The position numbers and the translations under genes were made by a program. Below, piece by piece: positions 21,236 through 32,843 of a stretch of DNA of 64,000 bases. The stretch's first letter is position 1. Every line of letters starts with the position of its first letter. The stretch is from Magnolia sinica (lineage: Eukaryota; Streptophyta; Magnoliopsida; Magnoliales; Magnoliaceae). The notes under the pieces were generated by a model. That model was not told where the DNA came from. It did not search any database and saw only the letters and a program-made list of their open reading frames with translations. The stretch is from contig NC_080584.1 of NCBI RefSeq assembly GCF_029962835.1, forward strand, positions 78,334,862 to 78,398,861, written 5' to 3'.

Positions 21236-21940
21236 TATGAACATGGTGAATGATAAATAAACATCACTAAAGGATCTAGAAAGGTTTCAGTGGTAGACAT
21301 TATTCTCTCTAATTTTTCCTATGGTGTGGTCCACTGGAACTTTGGATATACCTAATTTTTAGGCTCATGCCCTAAAATAAGTAGGCAAAATAAATGAATG
21401 CGTGTGGATAAAACACATACATCATGGTTAATTAGTTTCATAGAGCTTTCAAATTGATGGATAGAGTGGATTTCTCACGAGCATCTCAGTGGCCCCACGT
21501 AGATTCTGCGTACAAGGGACTTCGTCCCCGTTTGTTAAATTTGAAGTCTAAAGATTGAATCTAAAATCTGAAGCCTGAATCTGAAATCTAAAGCTTGAGT
21601 TTGAAATCTGAAGTAAAATAAATAAATTAAAAAAAAAAAAATAATAATAATAATAAAATTGTTTGATAATTATGGCTGAAGTCTAAAAAATTAAGTACTG
21701 AATCTAAAACAAACTGTTCGTTAACAAATATCTTAAATGTCTGAAATATGTTAATTTGATACATTTTTATTTTTATTTTTATTTTATGGTGGCCATAACT
21801 TTTTTTTAAAAAATTTTTAAAATCAAAAAGTTTAAATCTGAATTCATAATGAGAAACTATACAGACGGGAACTCCCTTACATAAAATAGGAGCCCCACGC
21901 GAAAACGAAAAGATACTTACAAAAAAGGCCTCACTTGCGA
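21236..21940. other. MITE remnant and AT-rich simple sequence
   Basis: 21240-21500 is an arm of the MULE-MITE family ('tggtccactggaactttgg'). 21540-21615 has a short imperfect tandem motif (aatctgaa / tctaaagc). An A-run with an (ATA)n tract follows at 21630-21657. 21660-21940 is AT-rich, with no gene. Confidence 0.5.
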
Positions 21941-22435
21941 TCACATCATTCTAATCGAGCCTAACCCAACTTTGTCTAGAAAAATCATACCTCGGACTTT
22001 CCGTGGAAGTTCAGACTGGTTCTCAAAATAAGCGTTAGATTCTGAGGCACTTCCTTCCCGAGCCAGAAAATCAGCTGGCGAGTTTCCCTCCCTTAGAATG
22101 TGCACAACATTGGTGATGCCCCTCCTTCTAAATAAGTTAATCCTCATAAGCCATGCCTTCCATTTCCAGCTTGGTTGAGCTACACCGTTGATGAGGTCAA
22201 CAACCAGATGCGAGTCGGACTCGATAGTGATATGGCGGAAACCCTGCTGCAGACCAAGAGAAAGGCCATCATGCACCGCGCGAAGTTCTGCCACCGTGTT
22301 GGATCCAAAACCGTAACTAGCTGAGAAAGCAAAAATGAAATCGCCCCTATCCCCTCTACAAATTCGACCTCCCCCAGAACTTCCCGGATTTCCTCTAGCG
22401 GAACCATCAACATTAATTTTGACCAAAGCGGGCAA
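21941..22435 (-). pseudogene. RNase H domain (RVT_3 type), 5'-truncated fragment
   Basis: An open frame of about 165 codons encodes a plant RNase H-like domain. It starts KINVDGSARGNPG, continues NTVAELRAVHDGLSLG and TIESDSHLVVDLI, and ends near HILREGNSPADFLA. The conserved acids (D of NVDGS, E of AEL, D of ESDS, D of SPADFLA) are all present. Such domains end many plant LINE polyproteins and also occur in small host proteins. There is no ATG at the 5' end (the frame opens at a TTG) and no reverse transcriptase upstream, so it is best read as the tail of a LINE or of a host gene. The uninterrupted frame suggests recent origin. Confidence 0.7.
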
Positions 22436-22599
22436 TAGCCTCGTTTGGAAATGTTTTAAATTATAAAGAAATTATTTTTTATTAAATGAAAATAAAATCA
22501 TTATATTTAATTCAAATAAACTAAAATACTTAATAAAAACTAAAATATCATCATAAGGCCCTCAATTCATCTTAGCGGGAAGATTGTTGCTATGTGTTA

Positions 22600-22995
22600 C
22601 ATACGATTGAACACCACTAGCAACAAAACCTTCCAATAAGGCCCACCTTATATTTATATGATATCCAAACCATTTATAAGGTCATTCCCAATTGGATGAA
22701 GTGAAAACATATTGATCCAAAACTTCGATGGCCTGTTTAAGTTTATTTTCCATCCAATATGTTCATTAGGTCACAAATACCTATATGAAGAGGAAAAAAA
22801 ATAAAAAATCTTATTGATCTAAGACTTCCGTGACCCCAAAAAGGGTTTTAATGGTAGACATTCAATTCCCCGCTACTTTTTGCAACTTATTTTTTATCTC
22901 AAGCTTTAATACGAGCTCACCAAATGGATGGATGGTTTGGATATAACACATACCTCATGATGGGACTCACAGAACTTGCTGAGGTTAATACAGTA
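22600..22995. mobile_element. MULE-type MITE, partial
   Basis: Interior and one arm of the foldback family ('ccaccttatatttatatgatatccaaacc' region through 'catacctcatgatggg'). Ends were not resolved. Confidence 0.5.
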
Positions 22996-23035
22996 GTTAT
23001 ATAGATGGTGTGAGGTACACCAACCAATCCGCATC

Positions 23036-23606
23036 CTACCTGGGTGCAGATTAGCTACTGACATGTTGAATAGCGAACTCCACCGAAGTCACGTCATCAA
23101 GTTCCATGGGCCCACTATGATGTATGTGGGCCCACTATGATGTATGTGCTTTATCTACACAGTCCATTTATTTGGAGATTTAATTTTAGAGCATGAGTTA
23201 AAGAATGAGGCAGATCCAAATATGTAGTTGACCCCACTACAAAAAACAGTGGCGAGATTAATGCCTACCGTTGAAACCTTCCTAAGGCTCACAGTGATTT
23301 TTATTTGAAATCCAACTTGTTCACAAGTTAACATAGACATGAAAGAAGGGAAAAAACAAATATTAGCTTGATCAAAAACTTTTGTAGCCTATTTAAGTTT
23401 TTAATGGTGGGCGTCACTCTCCCCACTGTTTTCTGTGATGAGGTCTACTGGAGCTTTGGATTTGACTCATTCTTTGGATCTTTACCTAAAATTATATTTT
23501 CAAATGGATGGACCGCGTGGATACAAAACATATATCATGATGGGGCTCACATAACTTGGTGATGTAACTTCAACAGTGCTACTCAACTTGACAGTATCCA
23601 ATCTAC
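23036..23606. mobile_element. MULE-type foldback MITE
   Basis: Left arm gcagattagctactgacatg and right arm (inverse) cgtagattggatactgtcaa enclose a palindromic interior. A 23-base unit (atgtgggcccactatgatgt theme) is directly repeated at about 23107-23143. Boundaries are good to about 10 bases; no clear target duplication. Confidence 0.65.
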
Positions 23607-23615
23607 GTCCGCGGA

Positions 23616-24160
23616 TACAGATTGGCTACTCCCCTGCCACCAGCCAATGGTTGATGGTTGGTGCTATGTGGGCCCACCATGATGTATGTGTTTCATCCAT
23701 GTCGTCCATCTATGTTTCTAGATCATTTTATGGTATGAAATAAAAAATGAGGTATATCCACGCCATCCATCCATTTTTCCGACTCATTCTAGTGCATGAA
23801 CTGAAACATGAGGCAGTTATAAAGCTCATGTAGACCACACCACAGGAAATAGTGGGGATTGAAGAACTACCGTTGAAAACTTTTGATGGCCACCGAAATT
23901 TTGGATCAATCTGATATTTGTGTTTTTTTTTCTTCATCAAGGTTTATTTGACTTTACGAACATCTTAGATGCAACTAAACATCACGGTGGCCCTAGGTTT
24001 CAACAATGGGCGTCACTATCCCCCTGTTTCATGTGGTGTGGTCTACTTGTGCTTTGGATCTGCCTCATTTTTAATATCATGGCCTAAAATGAACCAGATA
24101 AACTACATACACTATGGTGGGTCCACAGGGCATTTCCAGCACAAAATCGGATTGCCTACT
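23616..24160. mobile_element. MULE-type foldback MITE
   Basis: The left end attggctactcccctgccac is the same terminus as the well-defined element at 24905. The right end is diverged near 'aatcggattgcctactg'. The interior has the usual two inverted arms. Confidence 0.6.
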
Positions 24161-24281
24161 GAGTTACTCAATATGCTCTTATCGTAGTGAGTAAACTCTG
24201 TTGGGCCAATCGTGAAAATTTTAAATAAGGATTTTCCAACATCCCCAAATCTTTTAGTGGCATCAAGTGAATCATTCATTC

Positions 24282-24425
24282 ATTTTTTATTTTTTTTTAA
24301 CAGATGCCCACACACCCCCACACACTCACGTGGTAGTGTGATTTCACCACCTATGAGTACCCCGAACCCTTGACCAGGTGTTGAAACTCCTCGGAGTCTA
24401 CCACCGGAGCAAGAGTAAAGACCCT
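24282..24425 (-). mobile_element. tRNA-derived SINE, block B copy
   Basis: Same insertion as 7227-7353, with a short 'cacaccccca' expansion near 24310-24325. Tail (T-rich on plus) at the left, tRNA-like head at the right. Confidence 0.65.
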
Positions 24426-24904
24426 ATTTGGAGTATATCTCAAACTATATATATTTTGAACCTTGCTTTTAAATTCCAGGCTAACCCAAAAAATAATAAT
24501 AATTTTAAAAATAAAAAATAAAATTAAAAATTAAAAATAAATAAATAATCTTATTGGCATTTTGGGACTGTTTGAAATGTTTGCCATGCCGACCCAACAA
24601 CGTAAGTGAAAATGATATGATAAAGGTGCAACTTGTATTTAGGAGCTGATATGATCATCATCATTAATTCTTAAATTTGGAGCTGATTTTGTAGTTGGGA
24701 GTGTTTAGTCACAAAATTTTCTTCTACGCGGTTTCTCGGTTCGAGAATTTATCAGAAGATCTCAATACGAAGTCTAAGTTTAACCAATGATTGTAGTTTT
24801 TCTTAGTAAAACCGCAAAATGGACGGTCCCAATCCACTGATCGTACATCCACATGGCCCGCTGTGATTGGCAAGGTTCCTGATGATCAGAAGAGATCTAA
24901 ACTT

Positions 24905-25450
24905 CCGGAAACGGATATTGGCTACTCCCCCTGCCACCAGCCAATGGCTGATGGTCGGTGCTCCATGGCCCCACCATGATGTATGTGTTTCATCCATGCC
25001 TTCCATCTATTTTTATAGATCATTTTATGATATGATACAAAAAATAAGATATATAAAAATCTCAAGTGGACCATTTTACAGGAAATAGTGTTGAATGAAT
25101 GTCGTCCATTAAAAATAAAATAAAATGGAGGCCATAAAAGTTTTGGATCAAGCTTATCTTTGTTTTTTTCCCTTCATCTGGGTCTGTATGACTTAATCAA
25201 CAGATTGGATGTAAAATAAACAGTACAGTGGACCTTAGGAGGATTTTAATGGTGGATATCTAATCACTCATTGTTTTCCTGTGGTGTGGTTCACCTGAGA
25301 TTTATATCCCTCTTATTTTTGGGATCAAGTCTAAAATAATCTGTAAAAATGGATGAACAGCATGGATGAAGCAAATACATCATTGTGGGGCCCACAGAGC
25401 ACCGACCATCAGCCACGGGGCTAGTGGCAGGGGGAGCAGCCAATCCGTTC
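24905..25450. mobile_element. MULE-type foldback MITE with perfect 9-bp duplication (546 bp)
   Basis: Flanked by tctaaactt at 24896-24904 and 25451-25459, a perfect 9-bp duplication. Block A shows the empty site at about 7764-7772. Inverted ends of more than 50 bases (cggatattggctactcccc / inverse cggattggctgctcccc) and a palindromic interior. No coding capacity. A clean member of the family seen across the window. Confidence 0.95.
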
Positions 25451-25567
25451 TCTAAACTTACAGGGTCAAAAGAGATGTTGAGGGGCATTTTTGTCATTTC
25501 AGGAGATGTGCATCTCTCGTCGTAGAATTATATGATAGGAGGCCCTCATCTTTCTGCACAATGCATG

Positions 25568-25870
25568 GATTTTAAAGTATGATAGGTGGGGCTCCTTTTC
25601 CAGAAATCCACACCGTTCGGAGTAGTGAGACCACCAATTCGTTAATCTAAGTCTCCGGAACGTTAAAACTAACAATGGATTGAGTATTCCCTAATGGAAT
25701 TCTCATTAAAACAATCTTAACAATTCGGATTGTTGAAATATTTTTATCAGAGTAACATTTTGGAAACATTCCATCTATGTTGTTTCACATAAAGTCATCG
25801 GTTTAGATTATCTAATCATGGCCCCCAGTTGTAAGAGTAAGAAAACTAACGCATATGAGAAAATAAGTCA
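25568..25870 (-). repeat. Receptor-kinase upstream homology block (block B copy)
   Basis: Matches 7835-8165, and, in inverted orientation, the upstream region of receptor kinase 2 (41395-41760). No receptor-kinase coding sequence accompanies it, so block B carries only the distal 5' flank of the gene. Confidence 0.65.
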
Positions 25871-25913
25871 TGCATGGAGAACACAGATTGAAGATGAACG
25901 GGATTGCATGGTG

Positions 25914-26412
25914 GGACGTGGATTAGCTGCCGAACTCGACAGTAGCAAGTCTAACTACTGAGGTGACGTCACCAACTCGTGTAAGCCCCGCCATGATGTA
26001 AATGTTGTATCAGCACTGTCCATCCATTTGTAGAGATTATTTTAGGGCATGAGTCAAAGGATAAGCCATATCAAAAGCTAAAGTTAACCCGTCATAGAAA
26101 ACAATGAGGATTGGACACCTACCATTAAAAACTTCTTTGAGCCCTGGAAGTTTTTGATTAAGCTGATATTTGTATTTTTGTTTTCCCTTGTCCCATATAT
26201 GTGTTAACTTATAAACAGGTTGGATCTCAAGTAAACATTATGCTGTCCTACCATTTTCTGTGGTCCACTTGAACATCGAATCTGCCTTGTTCTTTGGCTC
26301 AAGTCCTAAAAGATCTTTCCAAATCGATGGACAGCTGCAACGGGTCGAACGTAGTGACGTCATTTCAGTAGGGAGACTCGCTACTGTGAGGGTCAGTAGC
26401 TAATCGGCATAC
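25914..26412. mobile_element. MULE-type foldback MITE, block B copy (499 bp)
   Basis: Perfect 9-bp duplication tgcatggtg at 25905-25913 and 26413-26421. Orthologous to 8214-8687, so inserted before the segmental duplication. Confidence 0.92.
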
Positions 26413-26477
26413 TGCATGGTGACCCAACACCATAGCTTCTCATTCGAGGAAGACCCGGAGAAGACTATGGTTGTTTG

Positions 26478-27017
26478 GGGACGCGGATTTCCTGCGAAAG
26501 CCTTTCGCATGAAGTTCCTGCGAAAGGATACTGTGTGGGGCCCACCACTATGTTTTTGGGAAATGTATTCCGTTCATCCGCTTGGTAAGCTTATTTTAGG
26601 AAAATCGACCAAAAACGAGGTGGATCCAAGACTAAAGTGGGCCACACGAGAGGGAAAATTAGGGAAAGAAATACTTACCGTTGAAACCTTTTTGGGCTCC
26701 ACCTTGATGTTTATATGCCATCCAAACCGTTTATAAGGTTATTAACACAGAGATGAAGTGAAAATATAAAAAATTTAGCCTGAAAGAAAGCTTTTATGGT
26801 CATGAGAATGTTTCAACGGTTCTAACTGAATCCCTAATGTTTCCTCTCGTGTGGCCCACTTGAGTCTCGGATCCACCTCGTTTTTTGTAGATTGTCCTAA
26901 AATTATCTTGCAAAACGGATGAACGGAGTATATTTTCCAAAAACAATGGTGGTGGCCCCACCCAGCATCCTTGCGCAGGAACTTCCTGCGAAATGCTTTC
27001 GCAGGAAATCCGCGTCC
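26478..27017. mobile_element. MULE-type foldback MITE with ggacgcggatttcctgcg ends (540 bp)
   Basis: Perfect 9-bp duplication ggttgtttg (26469-26477 and 27018-27026). Block A carries the empty site (about 8747-8755). The ends are near-identical over more than 40 bases and contain a repeated 'cctgcgaaag' motif; the interior is palindromic ('aaaacggatgaacgg...' arms). No transposase. Confidence 0.95.
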
Positions 27018-27058
27018 GGTTGTTTGGTCTCCCCAGCACCCGTAGGCGTAGCTACCTT

Positions 27059-27593
27059 GGACGCGTATTAGATACTTACAGGTTGAGTAGAAGTGACGTC
27101 ATCATGTTCTGTGGGCTCACTATGATGTATGTTTTGTATCCACACCGTCCATCCATTTTTAAATATTAGTTTAGGGCATGAGCCAAAGAATTAGGTAGAT
27201 TAAAATCCATAATGGACCCCTCCACAGAAAACAGGGGAGAGTGATTCCCACCACCGTTGAAACTATCCTAAGCCCCACCATAATGTTTATTTAAAATCCT
27301 ACCCGCTCAAAAGTAAAAAAAGACATGAAAGAAGGGAAAACGCAAATACTATAAGCTTGATCGGAAACTTTTGTGACCTTTAGAAGTTACTGTCCCACTG
27401 TTTTCTGTGCTGGGTCCATTGCAGCTTTGGATTTAACTCATGCTTTGGATATTATTTTAAAACCATCTCTTCAAATGGTTGAAAGGCGTGGATACAAAAC
27501 ATACATCATGGCAGGGCCAACAGAACTTGGTAAGGTCGCTTCGGTAGCCAGTCTCACTACCCAACCTGTCCTGCCGGTAGCTAATCCGCGCCC
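27059..27593. mobile_element. MULE-type MITE, uninterrupted block B copy (535 bp)
   Basis: Perfect 9-bp duplication agctacctt (27050-27058 and 27594-27602). It corresponds to 8786-14056 in block A without the nested hAT and Copia insertions. Confidence 0.92.
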
Positions 27594-27603
27594 AGCTACC
27601 TTA

Positions 27604-28166
27604 GTGCGGATTACATACTGACAACGTCAGTAGTTAATTTGGCTACTGGACAGACGTCACCAAGCTCTATTGTCCCCACCACGATGCATTTGTTGTGTCT
27701 ATACCGTCCATTCATTTGGAGATATAGTTTTATGGCATGAGAAAAAGAATGAGATGGATCTAAAGTTCAAGTAGACCCCACCATAGAAAACAGTGTGGAC
27801 AGTGACATCCACCGTTCACAACTTCTTAGGGGCCACAGAAGTTTCCGATCAAGCTTATATATTTTTTTCACTTCATTTATCTCTATTTTAACTTATGAAT
27901 AAGCTGGATCTAAGAAATACATCATGGTGGGCCCTATAAATGTTTCAACGGGGAGTGTGAGTGTGACTGATCCCACGGTTTTCTGCCGTGGGTCTACTTG
28001 AACGTTAGATCTACCTCATTCTTTTTTTTCATGCCATGAAATGATCTCTAAAAATGAATGGATGGTATGGATATAACACATGCGTCATCGTGGGGTCCAC
28101 AGAGCTTGGCGACGTCACTTCAGTCCCAATTTGGCTACTTACCTTGTAAGTATCTAATCCGCGTCC
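27604..28166. mobile_element. MULE-type foldback MITE, block B copy (563 bp)
   Basis: Left end gtgcggattacatactgaca, right end inverse ggacgcggattagatactta. Possible 9-bp duplication gctacctta / gcaacctcg (6 of 9). Adjacent to the previous MITE, which suggests insertion into or next to its terminus. Confidence 0.75.
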
Positions 28167-28599
28167 GCAACCTCGGGGTGATAATGACGTACACTGTTGA
28201 AACCTTCCTCGGGTATAAATAGGGTTTATCTGTAATCCAACCTAGCCGAGGGAAATCATGTATATCAGCTTGATCTAAAACGTCAGTGGCAACAATGAGT
28301 TTGTATGGTTAGTCCATTTGAGCTTTGGATATGCTCTAATTTTGAGCTTACCATGGCTTCATTTTTAAGCTAGTAATCTAAAATGAAATGGACATAAGTC
28401 ACAGCGTGCCGACATCCAGAGGCTGTTGGGGTACTCAGGATGGAATCTGGTCCACTGAAGACGAGACTAGACTCCTGTGACAGTACCGACCATTTACAAA
28501 ATGGTGACGACATTTCAAATGTTTGCATGGATTAATTGCACAGGAACCATGACCTTTCAAATTCCATTTACTTCTGATTAGACCCTAGATTGAATCAGA
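28167..28599. other. Repeat remnants, no gene
   Basis: Counterpart of 14630-15079, with the same MITE fragments and AT-rich sequence. Confidence 0.5.
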
Positions 28600-28815
28600 T
28601 AACCTCTATGACAAGCACATTAGCAGAACTATTTATGATTTGGACATGGCAATGACATCAAAGTAGTTTTTATCTTTGGGAAATGTTGGCATCTCCCTGC
28701 GACCACTTCAGCCTAGCTCATTGAAATTTTTAGGACAACCCCAAAGATCCGCATGGCCTATTTTGATGATGAAATTGACTGGACCCAGACCATCGCAATT
28801 GCATATCTTTTGCAT
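28600..28815 (+). pseudogene. Unrecognised short coding fragment, block B copy
   Basis: Nucleotide-level counterpart of 15080-15315 but with the frame disturbed (a deletion and an in-frame stop early on). At its right end it continues into the sequence that is the empty site of the solo-LTR-like element. See 40457-40609 for the best-preserved relative. Confidence 0.35.
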
Positions 28816-28877
28816 CTACCAAGGTGATATGTAGCACCTGTAGTAAGCTGGCCTGATCTTATATGGGGCAAAGGGCT

Positions 28878-29540
28878 TGTTGATGCAAAAAATTTGGTTT
28901 ACCCTCGCCGAGCTCCAAACACTCGCGCCGAGCCTTGTAAGCCTGCACAGGAGAATAGCAAAGGAGACCCTGGCTAGAGCAGGGAACCCTCCGATGTCAA
29001 AGTCAGGCTAGGAATCTGGGTCTAAGTAATGTGGATAAGTTTTGAGTGAGAGATTTTACATATCTCTCTATGCAAATGAGTCCCCTATTTATACCTTTTA
29101 GATAGAGTGACCATGCCTGTCATTCTCAGCACAACTTATGCCATTTTGCAGAAACGACGCATGCACTGAAATTAACAGTTACCCTGAGATCGTGCACCGA
29201 ATATTGCTCCATACGTGCGTTACTGGAGTTAAGCCTCGAGCGTGATTGTAGGGCATATCTCCGTCCGAGCCGACCTTATAATCTGAGTCCTTCCTATGAC
29301 AGTTTAGCCGTGTTGTCGATGAGCACTTGGTTGGAGTCGACGGACGAGGTGTGTAATGACTTCTTCTGGGTTTCAAGCTGATGTGAAAGCTCTATAAAAG
29401 AACTTGGACAACATAGTACAGCTTGCTCTGGGCCACGAGTCGACTTGACTTGCTCGGCCATCCCTTCTCCCTGATGCGGTCGCTCAACTAGCCGAGTCGG
29501 GCTTATCTCAATAGGAGTCGACTCAAGTTCTCTCATAACA
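28878..29540 (-). repeat. Tat element 3' LTR (663 bp)
   Basis: TGTTGATGC...CTCATAACA. A purine-rich tract, seen as 'agtctcctactctctgag' on the plus strand at 29543-29560, lies just inside it. LTR TATA box on the minus strand near 29090-29100. Confidence 0.85.
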
Positions 29541-29961
29541 AAAGTCTCCTACTCTCTGAGTTTGAGTTCAGACTCGGGGAGTAAATGCTTGATGAGATGG
29601 TCTGCCACGCCCTTCATGATGATGAGTCAGCAAAATTAAGGCATATAATTGTAATCATGGTTCTCCATTACTAAGGCGCCATACTAAGGCGGTAGCTTTT
29701 TTTATTATGAACCTGTGGTTGGTGAATACATGGCGACGGTTAAGGATTCGAATCGTTGGAACGAACGATGTGCCTACTGCGTGGACTTCAGGATGTGGAA
29801 AGATGCTTGCTCATTGATTGCCATTAAATGCAAGCAACGCGTGGCTCTGGATGTGAGTCTGAACTAACGGTGTACTGCCACGTACCCTGTAGAGTTCGGC
29901 TCTACGACATTCCAGCTTTGGATACAGTTGTTCATCATGATTACAGAATGCCGATTGAGGT

Positions 29962-29968
29962 TATAAAA
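29962..29968 (+). promoter_or_regulatory. TATA box of the antisense accessory frame (block B)
   Basis: TATAAAA located 157 bases before the ATG at 30119, with a pyrimidine-rich leader between them. Same position as in block A. Confidence 0.6.
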
Positions 29969-30118
29969 GCAGGTATTCCCCTTATTTGAATTCTCTCCTC
30001 TAATTCTCCTAGAGGACGCTTGCCATTAGCAAATCCCCAGAGCAGGCGATTTCTGGTGAGTCTTTTCTCTTTCTAGTCCCCTTTTTCTTTCCTCTTGTCT
30101 TTTCCCGTTCAGTCTACG

Positions 30119-31050
30119 ATGTCGAATGGATCGGGCGAAGCTCTAGAAGTTTATGCATTTGAGGGTGATTCAGAGCCGAAGAGTGCAGACTCTAGGTGCG
30201 AGGCTTTGGAAGGCCCACTAGAAGCGATACCCCTCTGATCTCGTGCCAGAAAAGATAAGGGTGCTAAAGTCGGTGCTCATTCTAAAGGCACGAAAAGGAT
30301 ACCGTGAGATCCGATGGGAAGGGCGGTCGCTGGGCCATCAGGTGGCTGACCTGCCATGCTCATCCCCGAGGGCTCGGTCTTAGTAGAATCCTAGATGGTC
30401 GAGATCTGAGCGGATTATCAAATTTCAAGCTCGGTGCATATCCGTACTCTAGGCCCTTTAGATGCTTTAGGGGATCCAAATGAAGGTGAAGTAGCAGTCT
30501 TCATATGCGCCCTCCAATGAGAGCTTAATTCCCCATTCATCCCTTTGTATGTGCCATGACCGCACACCTAAAGTTGGCTCTAAGTTAGCTCGTTCCAAAT
30601 GCTTGGAGGACGCTGGTAGCTGCCTACCTGATCTAGCATCGGCTTAAGAACCAAGAGCTGATGCCTGACGAGTTCATGACCATCTATCAGGTTAAGCATA
30701 ACCGCTGGGAGCCATGCTGGTATTATTTCTTGACAATGACTCAATAAGGTCCTAGCCTCATCATTATGCTTCTTTCTTCCAACAAAGATTGGAAGAACAA
30801 GTGGTTTTGGGCCTCAGGAGAGTGGGAGGCGCTCGCGACCTAGCACAGTGGTCTGCGGGTCAGAGTGCCCACCAAATTCTCTACTCTAGGTTTGATTTCT
30901 TGATGTGCCTTTTCTACTGCTAACTTTTAACTCGTGTTGTTCTTATCTGATCTTAGTTGTTCTTTGGAAAGATACCCAAAGGGTCCTCCAGAGCTCTCTT
31001 CTCTTCTTCGAACTCAGTTGCCAGGGCGAGATTGCTTAACACCGAGCAAC
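30119..31050 (+). mobile_element. Tat accessory frame (antisense to gag-pol), decayed
   Basis: Starts MSNGSGEALEVYAFEGDSEP after a TATA box and a pyrimidine-rich leader. A later stretch (about 30480-30870) resembles the plant domain annotated as 'putative gypsy-type transposon' (Pfam Transposase_28), with a 'WKNKWFW'-like segment near 30800. Additional frames of this kind, antisense between pol and the 3' LTR, are known in Tat elements. It is broken. A GT-AG intron-like interval (30890-30956) sits where the third Tat copy has one (63160-63231). Function unknown. Confidence 0.6.
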
Positions 31051-31872
31051 GCGTCTGACACCACCTCATCAATCTGGACGACCTTTATCAATCTGGTTTT
31101 TGTTGATTTAAACCTACTCCTCTCGCTTTAGGTCAGTATTAATTTACAATTCAATGGTTTGGCCGATATGTTGAGCAAACATCTTGTTTACTAGCCTTTG
31201 ATATGTAGCACCTGCATTCTTTAGGCCGAAGGGCATTACTCGATAACTGTAAAGTCCTTTGTTTGTGATGAATGTCATCTTTTGCTTGTCCAAAGGATGC
31301 ATCGTGATCTAATTATAACTAGAGTACACATCCATGAAAGTGAGGAGCTCGTGCCTGGTTGTACTATTGACCAGCCGATAGATCCTGGGAAGGGGAAAGC
31401 TATCCTTATGATAGGCTTTATTTAGATCCGATTAATCCACGCAGACTCTCCATTTTCCATTGGCCTTCTTTACGAGCACAACATTTGCAATTCAGTCTGG
31501 ATAATGAACTTCTCCAATGAAACCTGCATCGAGGTGCTTAGTGACCTCGTCGGTGATTGCGGCATACCTCTCGGGCTCGAATGCTCTTTTTTCCTGTTTA
31601 ACTGGCTTGTGATCCGTGTCTACATTCAGCCTGTGGACCATTACCTCGGGAGCGATACTTGGCATATTATGATGAGACTAGGCGAAAACGTCCCTGTGCT
31701 ATCGTAGAAACTCCAACATCTGTGTTTGCTGATCAGTGGTTAATGACGATCCAAGCTGGACCATTCTAGTCGGGTCGGTATCATCAAGCCGAATGATCCA
31801 AAGCTCCTCCATGGAGGAACCCCTCTCTAAAGGATCTTCTCTAGGGTCGAGGTTGTTGACTGTGAGGGCCTG

Positions 31873-32388
31873 TCATGTCGAGCCCTTTCTAACTGCTATG
31901 GTGTAACAACGTAGAGCCTCTCTTTGATCTCCTCGGAGGTAGTCGATCCCTCTGGTCATGGAAAACTTCATCATCAAATAGTATGTGGATACCACCACTC
32001 TCATGGCATTAAGAGATGGTTGTCCGAGAATGACGTTGTATGTTAACGGTGTGTTTACTACCAGAAAGTCTACCAACAGGGTGACTTGGTTCTGTCCCTC
32101 TCTTGCTGTGATTGGGAGAGAGATCGACCCTTCCGAGATAACCTTATTACCTGCAATGCCGTGCAACAGGGTCCGAACAGGTCGGAGGCGTGACCTGTCA
32201 ATACCCATCTTGTCGAATGCTTCATAGTATAAGATGTCAATTGAGCTTCCCGTATCGACCAAGATGTGGTACACCTTACGATTGGTTATCGTCATTGTGA
32301 CCACCAAGGCATCATTATGAGGATGTTGAATTCCATGTGCATCATCCTCCGTAAATGTGAGACTACACGAACTCACCCGAAGTTCCAT
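31873..32388 (-). mobile_element. Tat element protease region
   Basis: Aspartic protease of the Gypsy type: HILVDTGSSIDILYYEAF active-site block, then LTYNVILGQPSLNAM, the conserved 'iLGrp.l' motif. Part of the element at 28878-34740. Confidence 0.9.
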
Positions 32389-32843
32389 CCTTGGCCTGTC
32401 AGCTAAGTAGGTGTAGTGCTCGGGGTCAGTATTCTAAGCATGAACTTTTAGGGCTTGGTTTGAGTCTCCGCCTCCGGATGATCCTCCCTATATCGTCCGG
32501 ATCTCGATACCATCATCCATTGCTCTGCTTGGCTATTCGTCCTTCCGAGCCTATTTCTCTTCCTTTATATATTGATGTAAGTGACCCTTGCGAATGAGGG
32601 TCTCGATCTCCTCTTTCAAGTTGACACAATCATTGGTGTTATGCCCATGATCGCGATGAAAGCGACAATATATGTTCTTGTCTCGCTGACCCACTTTTAT
32701 TTTCATGCAGCTCGGCCAATGCAACAGCCTTTTGTCTTGGATATATGTGTTGAGAGGAGTGTATGAGTTAAATCAGCTTTCGGGTTTCCTACTCAGTCTT
32801 TGGCGGTGAGATCCATCCTCATCCGACATCTTTTTGTTTGCAC

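Larger units (their letters stand above)
24215..30900 (+). repeat. Segmental duplication, block B (partner 7160-19640)
   Basis: Same order and orientation as block A. Private insertions are the MITEs at 24905-25450 and 26478-27017, both absent from A. It also has an A-rich insertion of about 65 bases near 24483-24546. The right end lies within the Tat element, which continues here to 34740 but is cut in A. Confidence 0.9.
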
